NCBI GenBank assembly: GCA_029844215.1
Contig: CM056724.1
Span: 87,129,093 to 87,193,092 of the forward strand
Direction: 5' to 3'
DNA from: Przewalskia tangutica
Lineage: Eukaryota > Streptophyta > Magnoliopsida > Solanales > Solanaceae
Length of the DNA: 64,000 nucleotides
Shown: positions 22,077-34,252 of the stretch, one piece after another
Layout: every line of letters begins with the position of its first letter
Numbering within the stretch: position 1 is the first letter of the stretch
Notes under the pieces: generated by a model
Databases searched by the model: none
Seen by the model: only the letters and a program-made list of their open reading frames with translations
What the model was told of the DNA's origin: nothing
Program-made: the position numbers and the translations under genes

Positions 22077-23290
22077 CTCAAAAATTAAATTTGGAGAGAA
22101 AAATATGTTTCTTTAGTTAGTAGTACTTTTTATATCGGTCATCGTTATAGTAAGGTGATATCACCTATCCTCAGTTGATTAAAATTCGTATTTTGATTTA
22201 CCCTATGTGTTGTTGTATATATTGTTAATATTGTGTTGAAGATAAAGATCAATGCAACAAAGTAGTGTTCAAACGATGAAGGTTCTTCTAATATATAAAA
22301 TATTCATCTCGACTGTTTTCTTATTTTAGATATTTCATCAATACAATTTAAATTTTAATATGAGCAATCTCGAATATGACAAGAAATATTTCATGTCTTG
22401 TTTTTAAGAAATTGTAACCTCTTTTGCAGAAAAACCATTTAATAATTATGATTTTTTAGAAACCATTTAATAATTATGATTTTTTAGAAACAGCACTTCA
22501 ATCAAATTAGTTTTCATTTTATATATATCTTTTTACTTTTTATAATTGAATTCCATAAATATCTCTAGACGCCTAGAGGAATATTACGCTATTTAATTTA
22601 ATTTTAGTTATTTATATTCGATTATAATTTTATTTTCTAATTTACAAACATGAATTTTTTCAATCTTTATTTAAATTATATCTATAAAATATTTATATTA
22701 TCAATCCAGTTTAATATGCTAATTCTATTACTTTAAGTAATTACTTATATTAATTATCTTTTTAGTAATCTAATAATCAAGAAAGTTTTACACAATAAAT
22801 GAATAAACGTGAAACTTTATTTAGTATAATACTAATATAATTTATTACTTGTGATCCTTGGAATATCTATACCATAATTCTTCCAGAAATATAATTGTGT
22901 TTTGAAAATATAAAAATATCGAATAAATTAAAAGTAGATGCAAAATTAAAAAAAAAAAACTAACGTTGGTAAAAAATAATCCTTGACCCTTATGCTAGCA
23001 CTGTCCGGACAAGTAATCCCAGCTCATTTAGAGTATTAATATGTTCATATTAAATATTAAAAGAAGTGATAGAGAGAATGCGTTATAACAGAAAGAGAAG
23101 TCAAGAGAAATTTAAAATAAATAAATATGAGGCCGAACAAACTCATTAGTAGTATATTATATATTTTTTTTACATAAAAGAAAGGAAGTTAAAAACTAAC
23201 ACAATGCTTTTCTTGAAAGGTGCGTGAGTTATACAATGAATGTAGAATAGTGTACAACTATTATTAGTACTTAGAAAGGATAAACAAAAT
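22077..23290. other. AT-rich intergenic DNA
   Basis: No gene is recognised in 1.2 kb of AT-rich sequence. A 28-bp unit (AAACCATTTAATAATTATG...) occurs twice in tandem at 22432..22487. Confidence 0.6.
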
Positions 23291-23299
23291 GAATTACAA

Positions 23300-24382
23300 T
23301 ACAATAGACTTGAAGCTTAACCAGAGTTGTGACAACCACAACAAAGTTTTGTTCTTGATCCGTCTTGATTCTGCGTTCTTGAGTCCGTCTTCAGTGTTTG
23401 CTCCAATTGTAACAGGCTTCAGACCTTGATATCAACAATAAATTGTTTAGGAATGCGAACTAGAACAAGGAAAATGACGTGCTGAGTCGATTGATATTCA
23501 ATCTTTCCTTAAGATAATATTGCCCCCGGATAATTCTTTAACGGTGTGTTGGAAACTTATCTCCCAAGATAAAACAAAATCAAACACGTGAGAAAATGAG
23601 ACTCAAGTGTTCGCTTGAGAAAAGAATCTTTGAGTGTGTGGAAGATTGCAAGAGAGGAAGAGATTTGAAATGCAAATCATACAAGTATGGAGTGTTTTGT
23701 GATTTGCAAATGAACACATGGCTTCATTTTATAGTGTGTAGAAGATGACCTTCCACATAGCCAAGTAAAGGCCTTGAATGACCATGTAATGGCCTTGAAC
23801 GTGGAGTTACAATTCAGCCAAATAATGGCTGAATTCATGTGGGAAATAATGGAGGTTTAATGCTCCAAAACCAGCCCAAAAGTCATGTATTTTCATCTCC
23901 GTGGGATCGCTGGAAGCCAGCGCCGCAGCTCATCGGGGCGCCAAGCGCTTCACGCCCAAAGAAGTCACCGAATACAAACGTCATTTAGAGTAGCGGCCCT
24001 TCACGGAGACGCTGAATTCTAGAAACCAAACCCGTCGTAGGCTCCGCGGCCTAAGGGAGGGGGCACCGCGACCCTGACGAGGTTGTGCCGTGGCCCTTCT
24101 CGGCTCCGCGGAGATTCATGACTCGTATCATCTTTTAACACATCGTATAATTCTTTCTTCATTTACCAATGTGAAACCATTGTCATTTGGCCAATAATCG
24201 TCTATCACATTATGTGTCAAACGTTTTGTATACGTACCAATCTCTTCCACTAAGAAAATTTACGATCTTTGGTACTACATGTGCACGTGTGTGGAAACGA
24301 CGTTTCAGACATGCGGGGCCCCAATTGTTCGAGTCATAATTAATAGGATTAACTTTATTTCACGTTTAATAAATTTTCAACA
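23300..24382 (-). mobile_element. Copia H 3' LTR (left end approximate)
   Basis: On the minus strand the LTR starts TGTTGAAAATTTATTAAACG right after a polypurine tract (CCAAGAGGGGAT). A TATAAAATGAAG core promoter candidate lies near 23725..23740, and a GC-rich patch at 23900..24120 carries CGCCGC-type words. No second LTR copy is in the window, so the left boundary is a guess. The style fits Tork-like copia. Confidence 0.55.
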
Positions 24383-24394
24383 ATCCCCTCTTGG

Positions 24395-25103
24395 AAGAGA
24401 TTTTGGCACACGCACATGGTGCATTTCTAGCAATCGTCCGACAGATCGATGTTGCATCTGGATAGGTAGTCGTATCTTTGAACCTTCTATAGTAGAATAC
24501 CATCGGACTTACTTACTACGCGGTGAACCTGATGTCTTGAACCGTCAGTGTTTAGTGTAAGCCAAGACAATGGTAGCAACATAACATCTTTCCTTACATT
24601 ATCATTATTTAAGGTTTGTCCGTCGTGGGCCGTGGACACTCTTGGATTCTTAAGTGCGTTCATTTGAGGCGGCTTGTCCTCGCACTTAAATAGGTGGTAT
24701 CCTACAAGGTATCATGCAATACCCCGCTACATAAGCGTTAGGAACCATTAATAGTTTCCCCAAACCTAACCTCACCCGATGAGGATCATGAAAGGTTTTG
24801 AAAACTTAACCTTTACCCACCATGCATGTAGCACTGTGATATCTATCGCGGGAACGACTTTGTATTTATGTTTCTTTACATAAATCATCATCCAAAGTGC
24901 TCTTGCTTCCACCGAAGAGCTCAACTGAACTTTTACGACGTAGTTTTCCCATTGAACCTAATTCTTGGGATCTCCAGTCCGTTAGGTTGGTTATCCACCA
25001 TATCAGTTCGTATAGTTTGGGTTTTAAGCTCATTCCCCTAGACAGGAAGAACACTTGATCTTTGGGTAATCCCTTATTTAAAGGGTCTGTTATATCCTTT
25101 GAT
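24395..25103 (-). pseudogene. Copia H RNase H C-terminus and 3' untranslated region
   Basis: Minus-strand KDITDPLNKGLPKDQV (about 25060..25100) is the standard end of copia RNase H (cf. the ADPLTKGL pattern). A frame of about 60 residues follows at 24866..25054, then non-coding sequence to the polypurine tract. It is truncated at about 25104 by the junction with the opposite-strand copia E. Confidence 0.6.
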
Positions 25104-25446
25104 TAAGTAATCAAGTGGATGATGTTTTTATCTTGGAAATAACTTTGTTTCATGGTATAGTCGTAAACAAAACTGTGTCTCACTTTCAATTGCTAAATCT
25201 GGATATGTAGCAGCTGGAAGTTGTTGCTCTCAATTAATATGGCTACGACACATGTTAGACGACTATGAATTTACTAACAACATTTTGATTTTGTATTGTG
25301 ATAATTTGATAGATTTAGTTAAAAAACAGCTAGTTCAAATTGAACATGTTGACACTCTTCATTACCTAGCTAATATTTTTACAAAAGCTTTGGACCATGA
25401 GAGATTTTCTAGTTTGAAGAAATATCTTGGTCTTTGTAATCTCTAA
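25104..25446 (+). pseudogene. Copia E RNase H C-terminal part
   Basis: Reads KSGYVAAGSCCSQLIWL-type sequence, then MLDDYEFTNNILILYCDN, a small deletion, and HYLANIFTKALDHERFSSLKKYLGLC before a stop at 25444. These match copia RNase H. A stretch present in copy D (SKNSVQHSRTKHI-type region) is missing here. Confidence 0.8.
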
Positions 25447-25942
25447 AAGGACATTTTTGGTGAATGTCGGTTGAAATATTGTCTAACATTTCGGGTGATA
25501 TTTACCTATGTTATATCACTAACTGATTATTGTTGTTGTATGGTGCATACTTTTGGTCAGACAAGCATGATGAAAAATGTTATATTGGTCAAGTGGTCAA
25601 AATAATAAAATGCATATAAAACGTGTCTTGGTTTGTTGCCACATCTGAAAATTCTTGTGGGATCAAAATACTTGTATCGTCCAATATGTTGCTAACATTA
25701 TTGTTAACATTTTCAGAATGTGATATGTGTTGGGATATTGTTCTTATCTGATTTTTGAAATATTAGATTTTACTCCCTATTATATTCCTTGTTTATTGAA
25801 ATTTCAGAATTTAAAATGATAAGATCAAATGTTATTCCTACAATGATGTTTATCTTTTATCTTAATATTTTAGGTGTAAGTTATTGTGTAAAATTGAAAC
25901 ACCTAAAAATAAGAGATTTTTGTTGCTAAGAAAAGGCTTTCC

Positions 25943-27800
25943 ATGTATATAAATATTCTTCTCATTTACTATTATTTTATCATTTATGATTTTCCAATAA
26001 AAATAAAAAGGAGGGAAAATCACATCGGGTATACATCTACCTACCCGATAGAATCACCAAACCAAACTCCAATCTCTATCAGAAATCCTAACTTCTCAAA
26101 ATCCTCTCCCAAATTTTCACCAATTGAAACATCACCTATGTCAGAAAAAATGTCATCCAACATCCACTCCAACACTCCAATGAGTACAAGCCCTCCAATG
26201 AATACAGAGGCTTCCGAGCACAATGATCCCCAACAAATAGAATAGCCATCCCCTTCCTCGAATCTCCCAGAAAACACATGTACAACAATAATGTTTAAAG
26301 GTTTTGATGAACCTTTAGATATTAGCTATCCTGGAGATGATAATAACCCTATAGATGTTGATGAAACGGTTGATTTTTCATCTTTGGGTAAAAGGCCAAA
26401 GTCCTTTACCTTCCCTACTCGTCGATCGAGTAAAGTTTTTGAGAAAACAATCCAAGAATAGACGAGTAACAAAAGGTACAGATATGAAACATCTATACCC
26501 TCTTACTGGAGCGGTGCAAGTGAAGATACGGACTATGTGCTTTCAACAGAAGAGAGTGAAGAAGAACTATCTACTTCAGTGTAGACAAATGTGCCTCAAG
26601 AAAGGGAAATCCCAGATGACACTCCTTTAAAATAATTCTTTCCAAAGGGAGTTCCCAAACCTGCAAAGTGAGTGCTGCTCCAAATGTTATCACTGATGCC
26701 ATAACATATCAAGCATCATTTCAACCAATATCGGAAGAAGCACATGCTACAACATCCTCCAGTAGTATCGAATCCACCGATTCAAACTTTGAGGTATCTG
26801 CTTACTCAGATAAATTCTATTCTAAAACTATCTATGATATGTGATACTATTACAAGAATAGAGTATTCAGGCCTGAGAAAGTAATAGATATTGCCTCTTG
26901 TACTGAATATGGACTGGTGGAATTCTTAAAGGACAGACAACTCCTAAGATCTATCACTGAAAAAGGACCGTATGTTGATAATGTAGTAAAGATGTTTTAC
27001 GCTAATCTGAGCCCTATTATAGAGAAGGCCTCATCAAAGAAATTTGAGAAGGTATATCTCTACAACAAGGTCTATCTGTTTACACCTTCTATTATAAATC
27101 AATGTATTAGACTAGATGCTGGAGATAATGTTAGAGAAGCAGAACAAGTTATAGACAATAGGGATAAAGTGATTGAATATCTCACTAGAGGTATAATGAA
27201 GAAGTGGATCCCTAGATGTACAGCCTCCAAACTAATAACTTTGTTTCCCCCCTCCACAAAATTGCTATTCACAATTGGGCTCCTTCAATGAATGAGTCAA
27301 TTGTGACATCTGAATAAGCCACACTATTGTATAAAATTGAGAAAGGTTTGAAAGTTGATTTGAGAAAAATGGCATTTCATCAAATTTCCAACGTGGCTGA
27401 GAAAGAATCAACTTCAATCCTTCTTTTTCCTCTCTGATCTACAAAGTATTAACTACCCAAGACTTTGAGCCTAAGAGAGAAGACACTTTAGGGAAGGCTC
27501 CTAAGCTTTACACAGTAAATAAAGTAATTTTGAAAAGAAAGGAAGTCATCGACTTTCCCGGGAAGAAGGAAGTTGAAAGTGAAAATGTTGCAAAAAATGA
27601 CACTAATATTCTGGGAAACACTGGTCCAAGACAGTCCATAATGTCTACAGAATGACTTGTGGATCAAATTAGAAAAATCAATCAACAGATTTCTGAGGTT
27701 GATGCTACAAGAAATGCCCTGATACAAGCTAGAGACCATTTCATGATGCTACTTTCTTCACAAAAAGGGGGAGACGATAATGATACATGGAGAGGAAACT
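25943..27800 (+). pseudogene. Sirevirus-like extra 3' ORF (plant transposon-protein-like)
   Basis: After RNase H and about 500 bp of spacer comes a second coding region broken by stops: 25943..26245 (Ser/Pro-rich, with MSSNIHSNTPMSTSPP), 26290..26630, then 26917..27291 with LLRSITEKGPYVDNVVKMFY and KKFEKVYLYNKVYLF. The last resembles the 'putative plant transposon protein' domain seen in many plant retroelement ORFs. It ends with IRKINQQISEVDATRNALIQ and QKGGDDND near 27780. Envelope-like or extra ORFs at this position are known in Sireviruses; function is unproven. A parallel copy is in D. Confidence 0.6.
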
Positions 27801-28221
27801 AAAGGTTGAAGGAAGCTAACAGGGGAGGAAACTAAAGGCTGAAAGAAGTTAAAGGCTATTGTGCAGAGGAAGTTGAAGTTGTTATGCAAGAGTAGAAAGC
27901 TGCTTGAAGCTGTTGTTGCTGTATTATGAGCAAGGGGGAGTTATTGTTGTTGTCGATGATATATGAGGATCTTTAGTGGATTAATATTGCTATTTGTTGA
28001 CAATGAATATTTATATTTGTGGTTTGTATATATTGGATGATATGTGAAATGTGTGCTCATATGTCTTCTTTTCTAATCCTATGAATCAGTTACACATGTT
28101 TGCTTGTATGTCATCACAGGTTAAGGGGGAGCATGACCTTGAAATTGTTGATCAGAGATGTCAGACTAAGTCAACTTTACATTTTAATGAGTTTTGTGAA
28201 GAAAGACAAAAAGGGGAAGAT
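27801..28221 (+). other. Copia E 3' untranslated region and polypurine tract
   Basis: Non-coding G-rich sequence with AAGGGGGAG-type purine runs, ending at the polypurine tract CAAAAAGGGGAAGA (28207..28220) directly before the LTR. Confidence 0.6.
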
Positions 28222-28671
28222 TGTTAATATTTGACCTGGTGTTGTGACATTTAACCCAACATATCTCCTCAAGTATTGATATGAATGTGTAAGTATGTTG
28301 GGACAAATATTGCACAACATTCAGACCAACATTTTCTGAACATATTTTACCTTACTTCACGCGATGCAGTAATATTTGTGTAAATATTACTATGAGATAA
28401 AAAAGACTTGGCAAGGTAAAAATGAGATAGTAAAAAAATGTGTGAGGACTAATTCAAAAGTTGTTGCTTGTCGTGAGGATCAAGCCAAAGCTGTTGAGAT
28501 TATTACTCCATGATCTTCTCCAACTAATCGCACCAGTAGTCCACATTTTCCTCAACTTCCACAATCGATCAATGAGCAATTCAAGGAAGATATTCTACTA
28601 TAAATAGAGAGGCTACTGCAGAGAATCAATATTCAGAACCAGAAAGTAAAAATACGAAGAGAGCTCTCAGG
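28222..28671 (+). repeat. Copia E 3' LTR, truncated
   Basis: Starts TGTTAATATTTGACC after the polypurine tract and carries a TATAAATA box at 28599..28606. Its last part (GAGAATC...GAGAGCTCTC) matches, inverted, the remnant LTR of element D at 55785..55850. It is cut by the gypsy F LTR at about 28672. Confidence 0.75.
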
Positions 28672-29681
28672 GAATTCGACCACAACAACAACAAATCCTA
28701 AGTCCTTCTCCTTAATTCCTTTTAAATCCAAGGTGTTAAGTCTAACATGTCATATAGTCACAACTAGTTGTAACAATAATAATCCCTTATTTAGCTAGCA
28801 TGCGACGATTGTAACTATCGACCAATTTGAATTACAATTTCAAGGGCTAAACATGCTAGTTTCGGATTTGCTTCCAAATATTCCATAACACTTATCAATC
28901 TCCATTATATATCGCATGCTTGCTAATATATATAACTACAACAACATTTAATCTTTAATCACTAAGACGACAAGATTGTTACCTTGATAAGCCCAAAAAT
29001 AACTCCAAGATTCAAAGTCGCTCCTTAGCAACTTAGCTCCTTTCCTTCACGCTCCAATCCGCTATTTGAAGCCCTTAGAAGTTCATAAACAACTTCCCTT
29101 CAATTTTCAATCAAAACTTATGAAAATAACTTAGGTTTTCATCTTGCGACTCATGTAAAAATGTAGCTTTTCCGGGATCTTTGTATTGATATATCCTTAT
29201 AATACCCCTAGGAACCTTGGGTTTAAGTATTGTGAATTATGAACAACAAACGAAAAAACAAAATTGTGTGGAGATGGCACAAACCCGGGAGCTCCTCTTC
29301 TCTTGCTCAAGTTTCTCAAAAAATTTCTAAGTGTGGAGACTTGTCTTGCTACTAGGATGAATATATAAAAAAATGTAGGGTCAAGATTAAAACACTTGTA
29401 GGGTTTGGATGAAGAAGATTAAAATATCAAGTGTCAAGTGGGCTTATTGACTTGGTCAACAATGTCAAGCCTTGGCTTTCAAGACTTGACAAATTGTCCT
29501 TGTCCATTTCGTCCAAGCCCATAGAGTGGAGGGGTGACACGTGGCACCCTCCCATTCGACCATAGTGTTTTGTTTCCCGACATTTCCATAATTCTGGTAA
29601 ATTCTACGAGTCTCAAATCTTAAAGTCCTGCTTTCTTACATACGTTCTTATATACATGTCCTGGAATCATGGGGTGTAACA
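28672..29681 (-). mobile_element. Gypsy F 3' LTR, partial
   Basis: GAATTCGACCACAACAACAAC to GGGGTGTAACA matches 37694..38703 with few differences, so about 1 kb of a 3.4-kb LTR remains. On the minus strand it starts TGTTACACCCCATGATTCC. Its distal 2.4 kb is missing at the junction with copia E. Confidence 0.85.
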
Positions 29682-30110
29682 TTCTTCCCCCCTTAGAAAC
29701 ATTCGTCCCCGAATGTTCTTAGTCGGTTTTCAAGCTATACAAACTCCGGCATAGTCTCTTTACTATGCCTATCAATCAATACTCCACAAGACCAACGATG
29801 CCACACCCGGCCACCATATATCATACGTATACATATCAATGGACCTTCCAACCGCGGTCCCTACTCACAAAACTCGAAGGTTACAGTATTTTCAAAAACG
29901 GGATCTTTAGAGGTTCCTTTCTTTTTCCCGAATTTAGGGATGTCCCTGTCATATTCTAAGTCATGGGACTAACACTATCTGAACCCTTCAGTCGGACTTC
30001 CACTCAGCTAACTGATGTTTTCCCTTGTGTTACTTCCCTTCTCTGTCTCACTTAGTCAAATTACTAGTTGGGGCATGATCCTATAATCTGCCTAGCTTAG
30101 TTTACCAACC
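29682..30110 (-). other. Gypsy F polypurine tract and 3' untranslated region
   Basis: The minus strand has a polypurine tract CTAAGGGGGGAAGAA at the LTR edge. Directly next to it is a perfect 8-bp inverted repeat AACATTCG/CGAATGTT with a 4-nt loop (29698..29717). No coding sequence is seen. CAACC at 30106..30110 is the left target duplication of solo LTR I. Confidence 0.7.
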
Positions 30111-32212
30111 TGTTACACCCCGTATTTCCGGCAGTTGAGATAAGAACGTACGTATGAATTTGGGAATTGAATTTTGAAAAGAATGAAAGATTTTGAAAAT
30201 TTCTCCGAACCTTGTAAAGGAAAAGGTTTATTAGTTGAATTTAATTCTCGAAATTCGGTATTTGGGACTTTTAGAATTTATCGGAATTTTGGAATTTAAT
30301 TTCGAAATTTGGTCACGTGGGACCACCCGAAAAATTTTGTATTTGTTGGGGAGTTTGGGAAGGCAAAACGCAGAACAAAAAAATACCAAAACGAGTATGA
30401 ATAGTGAAAACCCGTCCATGAACAGTGTTGTTCGATGAACAGTGTTCGGAAAAACGCCATTTTCGGCCAAACCAGAATCACGAAGCGAGACATATACCAA
30501 AAGCCGTCTCGTCGAGCGTCACGTCCATACCAACCACCACCGTCGATTCTCCGGAATCGGCGATTCAGATCGAAGTTTGGTCATCGCTCATCCATCTTCC
30601 CGTTCGGTTTTTCCGATTTTCCACCAACCGAGGTGCAATCGACGAGTGGAGTATACCATCGAACCACCATCTCTCGCCGTCATTTCCATGTAAACGGGAC
30701 CTCGATTCTTGCTCAAACTCGCCGTCGACGGATCGATTTCCGAAACCCTAGGTCGTCGACGAGCATTTTCCGGCCACCACGGTAGAGTCGGCGATGCGTG
30801 GCTAGTGTAGAAATATTCAGGGTGGAAAGGCCGACATTTTGGCACCACCCACGACCTCCAATTCAACCCGCATCGTCGTCAACAAAACATTTTCTTCGAT
30901 CGGAAGTTGGAAGATTCCGATCGATTACGCTCTGATTGAGGCTAAGGCATATACCATTGTGTTCGTATTGATCTTAGCTACGTTTTGCAACCAATCCGGG
31001 CCTCGATTCTCGGTATTTTGGAATCCGCCATTGATGCCGCCTTGAGCTCGTGCGCAAGCGCGGCAGACCACGTGAACCTCCAAAAAATTGATTTTCAAGG
31101 CTATGGACGTATTGTGGCCATTATAGGTTGAAGTACTTTGAGCGTTTTGCTAATTGTCGATAATCGTCGCGGTATGTGAACCTCTTCCTTCCTTTGGCAT
31201 GATTCTATGTATGGACTATACTTGTGGTATCATTTCATGTTTCCTTACTCTTAGAAGTTAAGAGGTAGTTATGTGATTTACTCTATGTAGAACTTTTCCT
31301 ATCTTTTGAGCATGACTAGTTGCACGTATGCGATCTGATGAGCGTGCAAGACTATGACATTTTTACTTGTTTTATGTAATGCCAAGTCGGGTGGGTTAGG
31401 AGATTAACTCACTTCTTTGAAAATAGTAAGGATGTCTTAAGTTGATTTTAAAGTTAAGGGACTTGAAGAGTTTTAAAGTATGTGATACTTGTTCCGTTTT
31501 AAACGTATAAGTCCCTTGGATAGGAAATTGTTTATGGCTAAGGTATAAAGTGAATATAACGACTTTATGGGAGTTGGTTATATTTACTTTATGGAAAGAT
31601 AAATGACTTGTTTTATTGAAAAGGCAATTTGTTTTTAAGTCAATTGCCTAAGGTTTTATAATAAAATGAGTCACTTGAGTTTTAAAGGTTAAGAGACTAA
31701 TTGTATTTTTGAAAATTATGAGAATTGATTTGAAAGTATTTAATACTTGGTTTCAAAAGTAGAAGTCTCTTGGTTATAAAAGGAATGAGTTTGTATAAAA
31801 CCATAAAGGGTTATAACGGCTTTATGGGAAGTTGGTTATAACGGCTTTATGGAAGGTTAAGAGAATGGTTTTCTTCAGTAATGTAAGCAAAGAATAATTT
31901 GAAATAAAGAAGGGCAATTGTTTTAAAGGTACCAATTGCTTAAGGTTTTAAAGAAAGAAGTCACTTGATTTAGAAGCCGGTAATTGTATTTCTAAAAAGT
32001 ATTGTGACTGGTCGTGAAAAGTAGATATGACTTGATACTACGGTTATTAGTATCTTGGAAGTTTTATTTAAAGAGAATCATTTTAAAGGACTAGAGGCAC
32101 GTAGACGTTGGGTTAAATTCCCGGATTTTATAATGACATGATTAGTGCCTTAAGTAAACAAAAATGAGAATGTATATGAACAAGCTAATAAGAAGTTAGG
32201 GGATTTCTTAAC

Positions 32213-32325
32213 TTGCTTATGTTATGTATGGTAAGCCGGTGGTGCTTATGTTATGTATGATAAGTCGGTAGTGCTTATGTTATGTATGATAAGCCGGTAG
32301 GGCTTATGTTATGTATGATGGCGGT
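32213..32325 (+). repeat. Minisatellite in LTR I: about 28-bp unit, four copies
   Basis: Units of GCTTATGTTATGTATG followed by (A/G)TAAGCCGGT. The same unit recurs in LTR J at about 61187..61270 and, inverted, in LTR B near 9195..9260. Confidence 0.75.
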
Positions 32326-32559
32326 TGAGTTAGGGTAAGAGTATAAATGAGGGTAAACCCCAAGACGTTATACCACCTTCTTCGTGGTAAGAGTATAAAT
32401 GAGGGTAAACCCCAAGACGTTATACCACCTGCTCGTGGATTTGCTACCCGTGATGCGAGAATACCTCACGCGAGTCCTTATGGGCTTATGCGGTGAAATA
32501 GTCCCGTGCGGTAGTCACGACCTATGCGAGGAATACCTCATGCGGGTCCACGGGATCTA

Positions 32560-33065
32560 TGCGGGTGAAATAGACCGAGAATGGGCGGGCGGTATACGCT
32601 GCAGGCGGACTATATGACATTATCGACCGAGAATGGGCGGGCGATACCTTTGCAGGCGGACTATATGACATTATCGACCGAGAATGGGGGCAGATACCTC
32701 ACGCGCACTATGTGACATTATCGACCGAGAATGGGCGGCAAGATACCTTTACGCGCGGACTATATGACATTATCGACCGAGAATGGGCGGGCAAGATACC
32801 TTTACGCATACTATATGACATTATCGACCGAGAATGGCGGGCGATATACCTGCACGCGGACTATGTGACATTATTGACCGAGAATGGGCGGGCGATACCT
32901 TTCACGCGACTATATGACATTATCGACCGAGAATGGCGGGCAAGATACCTTCGCGACTATATGACATTATCGACCGAGAATGGGCGGGCGATACCTGCAC
33001 GCGGACTAGATGGCGTTATCGACCGAGATTGGGCGGGCGGTATACCCACGCGGCAGACTATGTGA
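32560..33065 (+). repeat. Minisatellite in LTR I: about 50-bp unit, about ten copies
   Basis: Each unit contains GACATTATCGACCGAGAATG then GGCGGGCGATACC and a CGCGGACTATATG segment. Copies vary by 1-8 bp in length. The apparent reading frame over 32712..33065 (repeated YDIIDREW) is a consequence of the repeat, not a protein gene. Confidence 0.85.
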
Positions 33066-33812
33066 TCTTGATCGCGTCCTAGATTGGGCCGGGTAGTATA
33101 GGTGCCCCTCCTTACAGGGCCGGAACAACCTTATGAAAGATAGTTAAGTTATATGGTAATGAACTTAATGATTCTTTTTCTAATAATGTACGTAAGAAAG
33201 TGGCTATAACTTTTATTGAGAATGGAAAAGATGATAAGGTGCGATTTAGTTCATAAGTGGTAATGACACGGCAGGATCTGGTATGTATTTTTATACTTGT
33301 CCTTGTCATTCTTTTGTACAGTTATGATCATTTCTTATCAGACGTTATTTACATTCCATATTAAATTACTGTTATCGACCCCGCCAGGCTGCGTTCATGC
33401 CCGCAGTTTTAGGTACCAGTTGGCGATCCTTGCTCTTAGGATCTCGGTTGATTTTGAGAAAGCTCCATTTGCTCGAGGCTTATCTCTTGATGCAGTTTTC
33501 ACGAGGTAGTAGATTCATGTATATTCAGGGGTATGGCGGGGCCCTGTCCCGCCACAGTTGTTATGTTAAAACTCTTAGAGGTCTGTAGTCACATATTGTT
33601 GGTCAGTTTGTAAAGGAAAGGAGTCAACTGCTTCGGTTGTATTTATATATGTTCAGGAAGGTAGCCCTATCGGCTAACCTGTTGTTTACTTCTGTTTTTT
33701 TTTTGTTTGTATAAGTTTCATGTATGTTCCGCTGATTTTCTCTGATGTATACCTGTAAGGGTGCCCACATAGGGCACCAGTCGCGGTCCCGGGGTTGGGT
33801 CGTGACACAACC

Positions 33813-34252
33813 GGTGTAACCTCTAATACTAGTAGCATCTCAATCACGAGCACCTATGGACAGTGTTACTGAACCTAAGACGTGTGTATCATCACCATTA
33901 ACCTCCCATTTACTAGAGGTTCGTCACCTAGGCTGAAGTAAATCTCTCTCCTATCTCAAGGTACTTCTCACCCTATCCTCCCATTTACTAGAGGTTCGTC
34001 ACCTAGGCTGAAGTATTTCTACTGTACATCCTCCATTATCGGTCTTTACACTATTATGGGGTAATTAAAACTTGTGAACCCTACACAACTATAGTCTCAG
34101 TTCACTTTATCATTCTTGTCAACATTCTTCACTTTTCACCTTACTAATCAAAGTATCTCTACCTCTGGTGGTCCTATCAATTTACAACTACTAACAACAA
34201 AGGGAAATATATACGCTAGGGCGGAATCTGAATCTATCAATGCATGTATGAT
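33813..34252 (-). other. Gypsy F internal non-coding remnant
   Basis: No domain is recognised. A 39-bp block starting CCTCCCATTTACTAGAGG occurs twice exactly, at 33902..33940 and 33977..34015. RT, RNase H and integrase are absent from the element. Confidence 0.55.

Larger units (their letters stand above)
25104..28671 (+). mobile_element. Sirevirus-like copia E, 3' part
   Basis: From AAGTGGATGATG onward the sequence matches, inverted, element D (up to about 41150). It contains the end of RNase H, a long extra ORF region, a polypurine tract and part of the 3' LTR. The 5' three quarters are missing, cut at the junction with copia H; the LTR is cut at 28671 by gypsy F. Confidence 0.8.
30111..33807 (+). 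mobile_element. Gypsy solo LTR I (3.7 kb) inside gypsy F
   Basis: Starts TGTTACACCCCGTATTTCC and ends GGGTCGTGACA, flanked by the 5-bp duplication CAACC (30106..30110 and 33808..33812). No primer site or polypurine tract follows on either side, so it is a solo LTR left by unequal recombination. It holds two minisatellites, the GCGTTCATG module near 33390, CTCTTAGAGGTCTGTAG near 33571 and the terminal hairpin at 33760..33778. Frames around 30425..30866 reflect a Ser/Arg-rich GC-richer patch, not a gene. Confidence 0.92.

Noticed and set aside
24279..24560. 93-codon plus-strand frame with several cysteines
   Set aside because: It crosses the LTR boundary and polypurine tract of minus-strand copia H, so it is a chance frame.
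30425..31045. Several overlapping plus- and minus-strand frames suggesting a gene
   Set aside because: They lie inside a solo LTR bounded by a perfect target duplication. The open frames in all phases reflect GC-richer, stop-poor sequence with no domain or splice structure.
32560..33065. CRISPR-like array or a repeat protein gene (repeated YDIIDREW frame)
   Set aside because: Repeats are head-to-tail units with little unique spacer, inside a plant LTR; the frame exists only because the unit length often preserves phase. It is a minisatellite.
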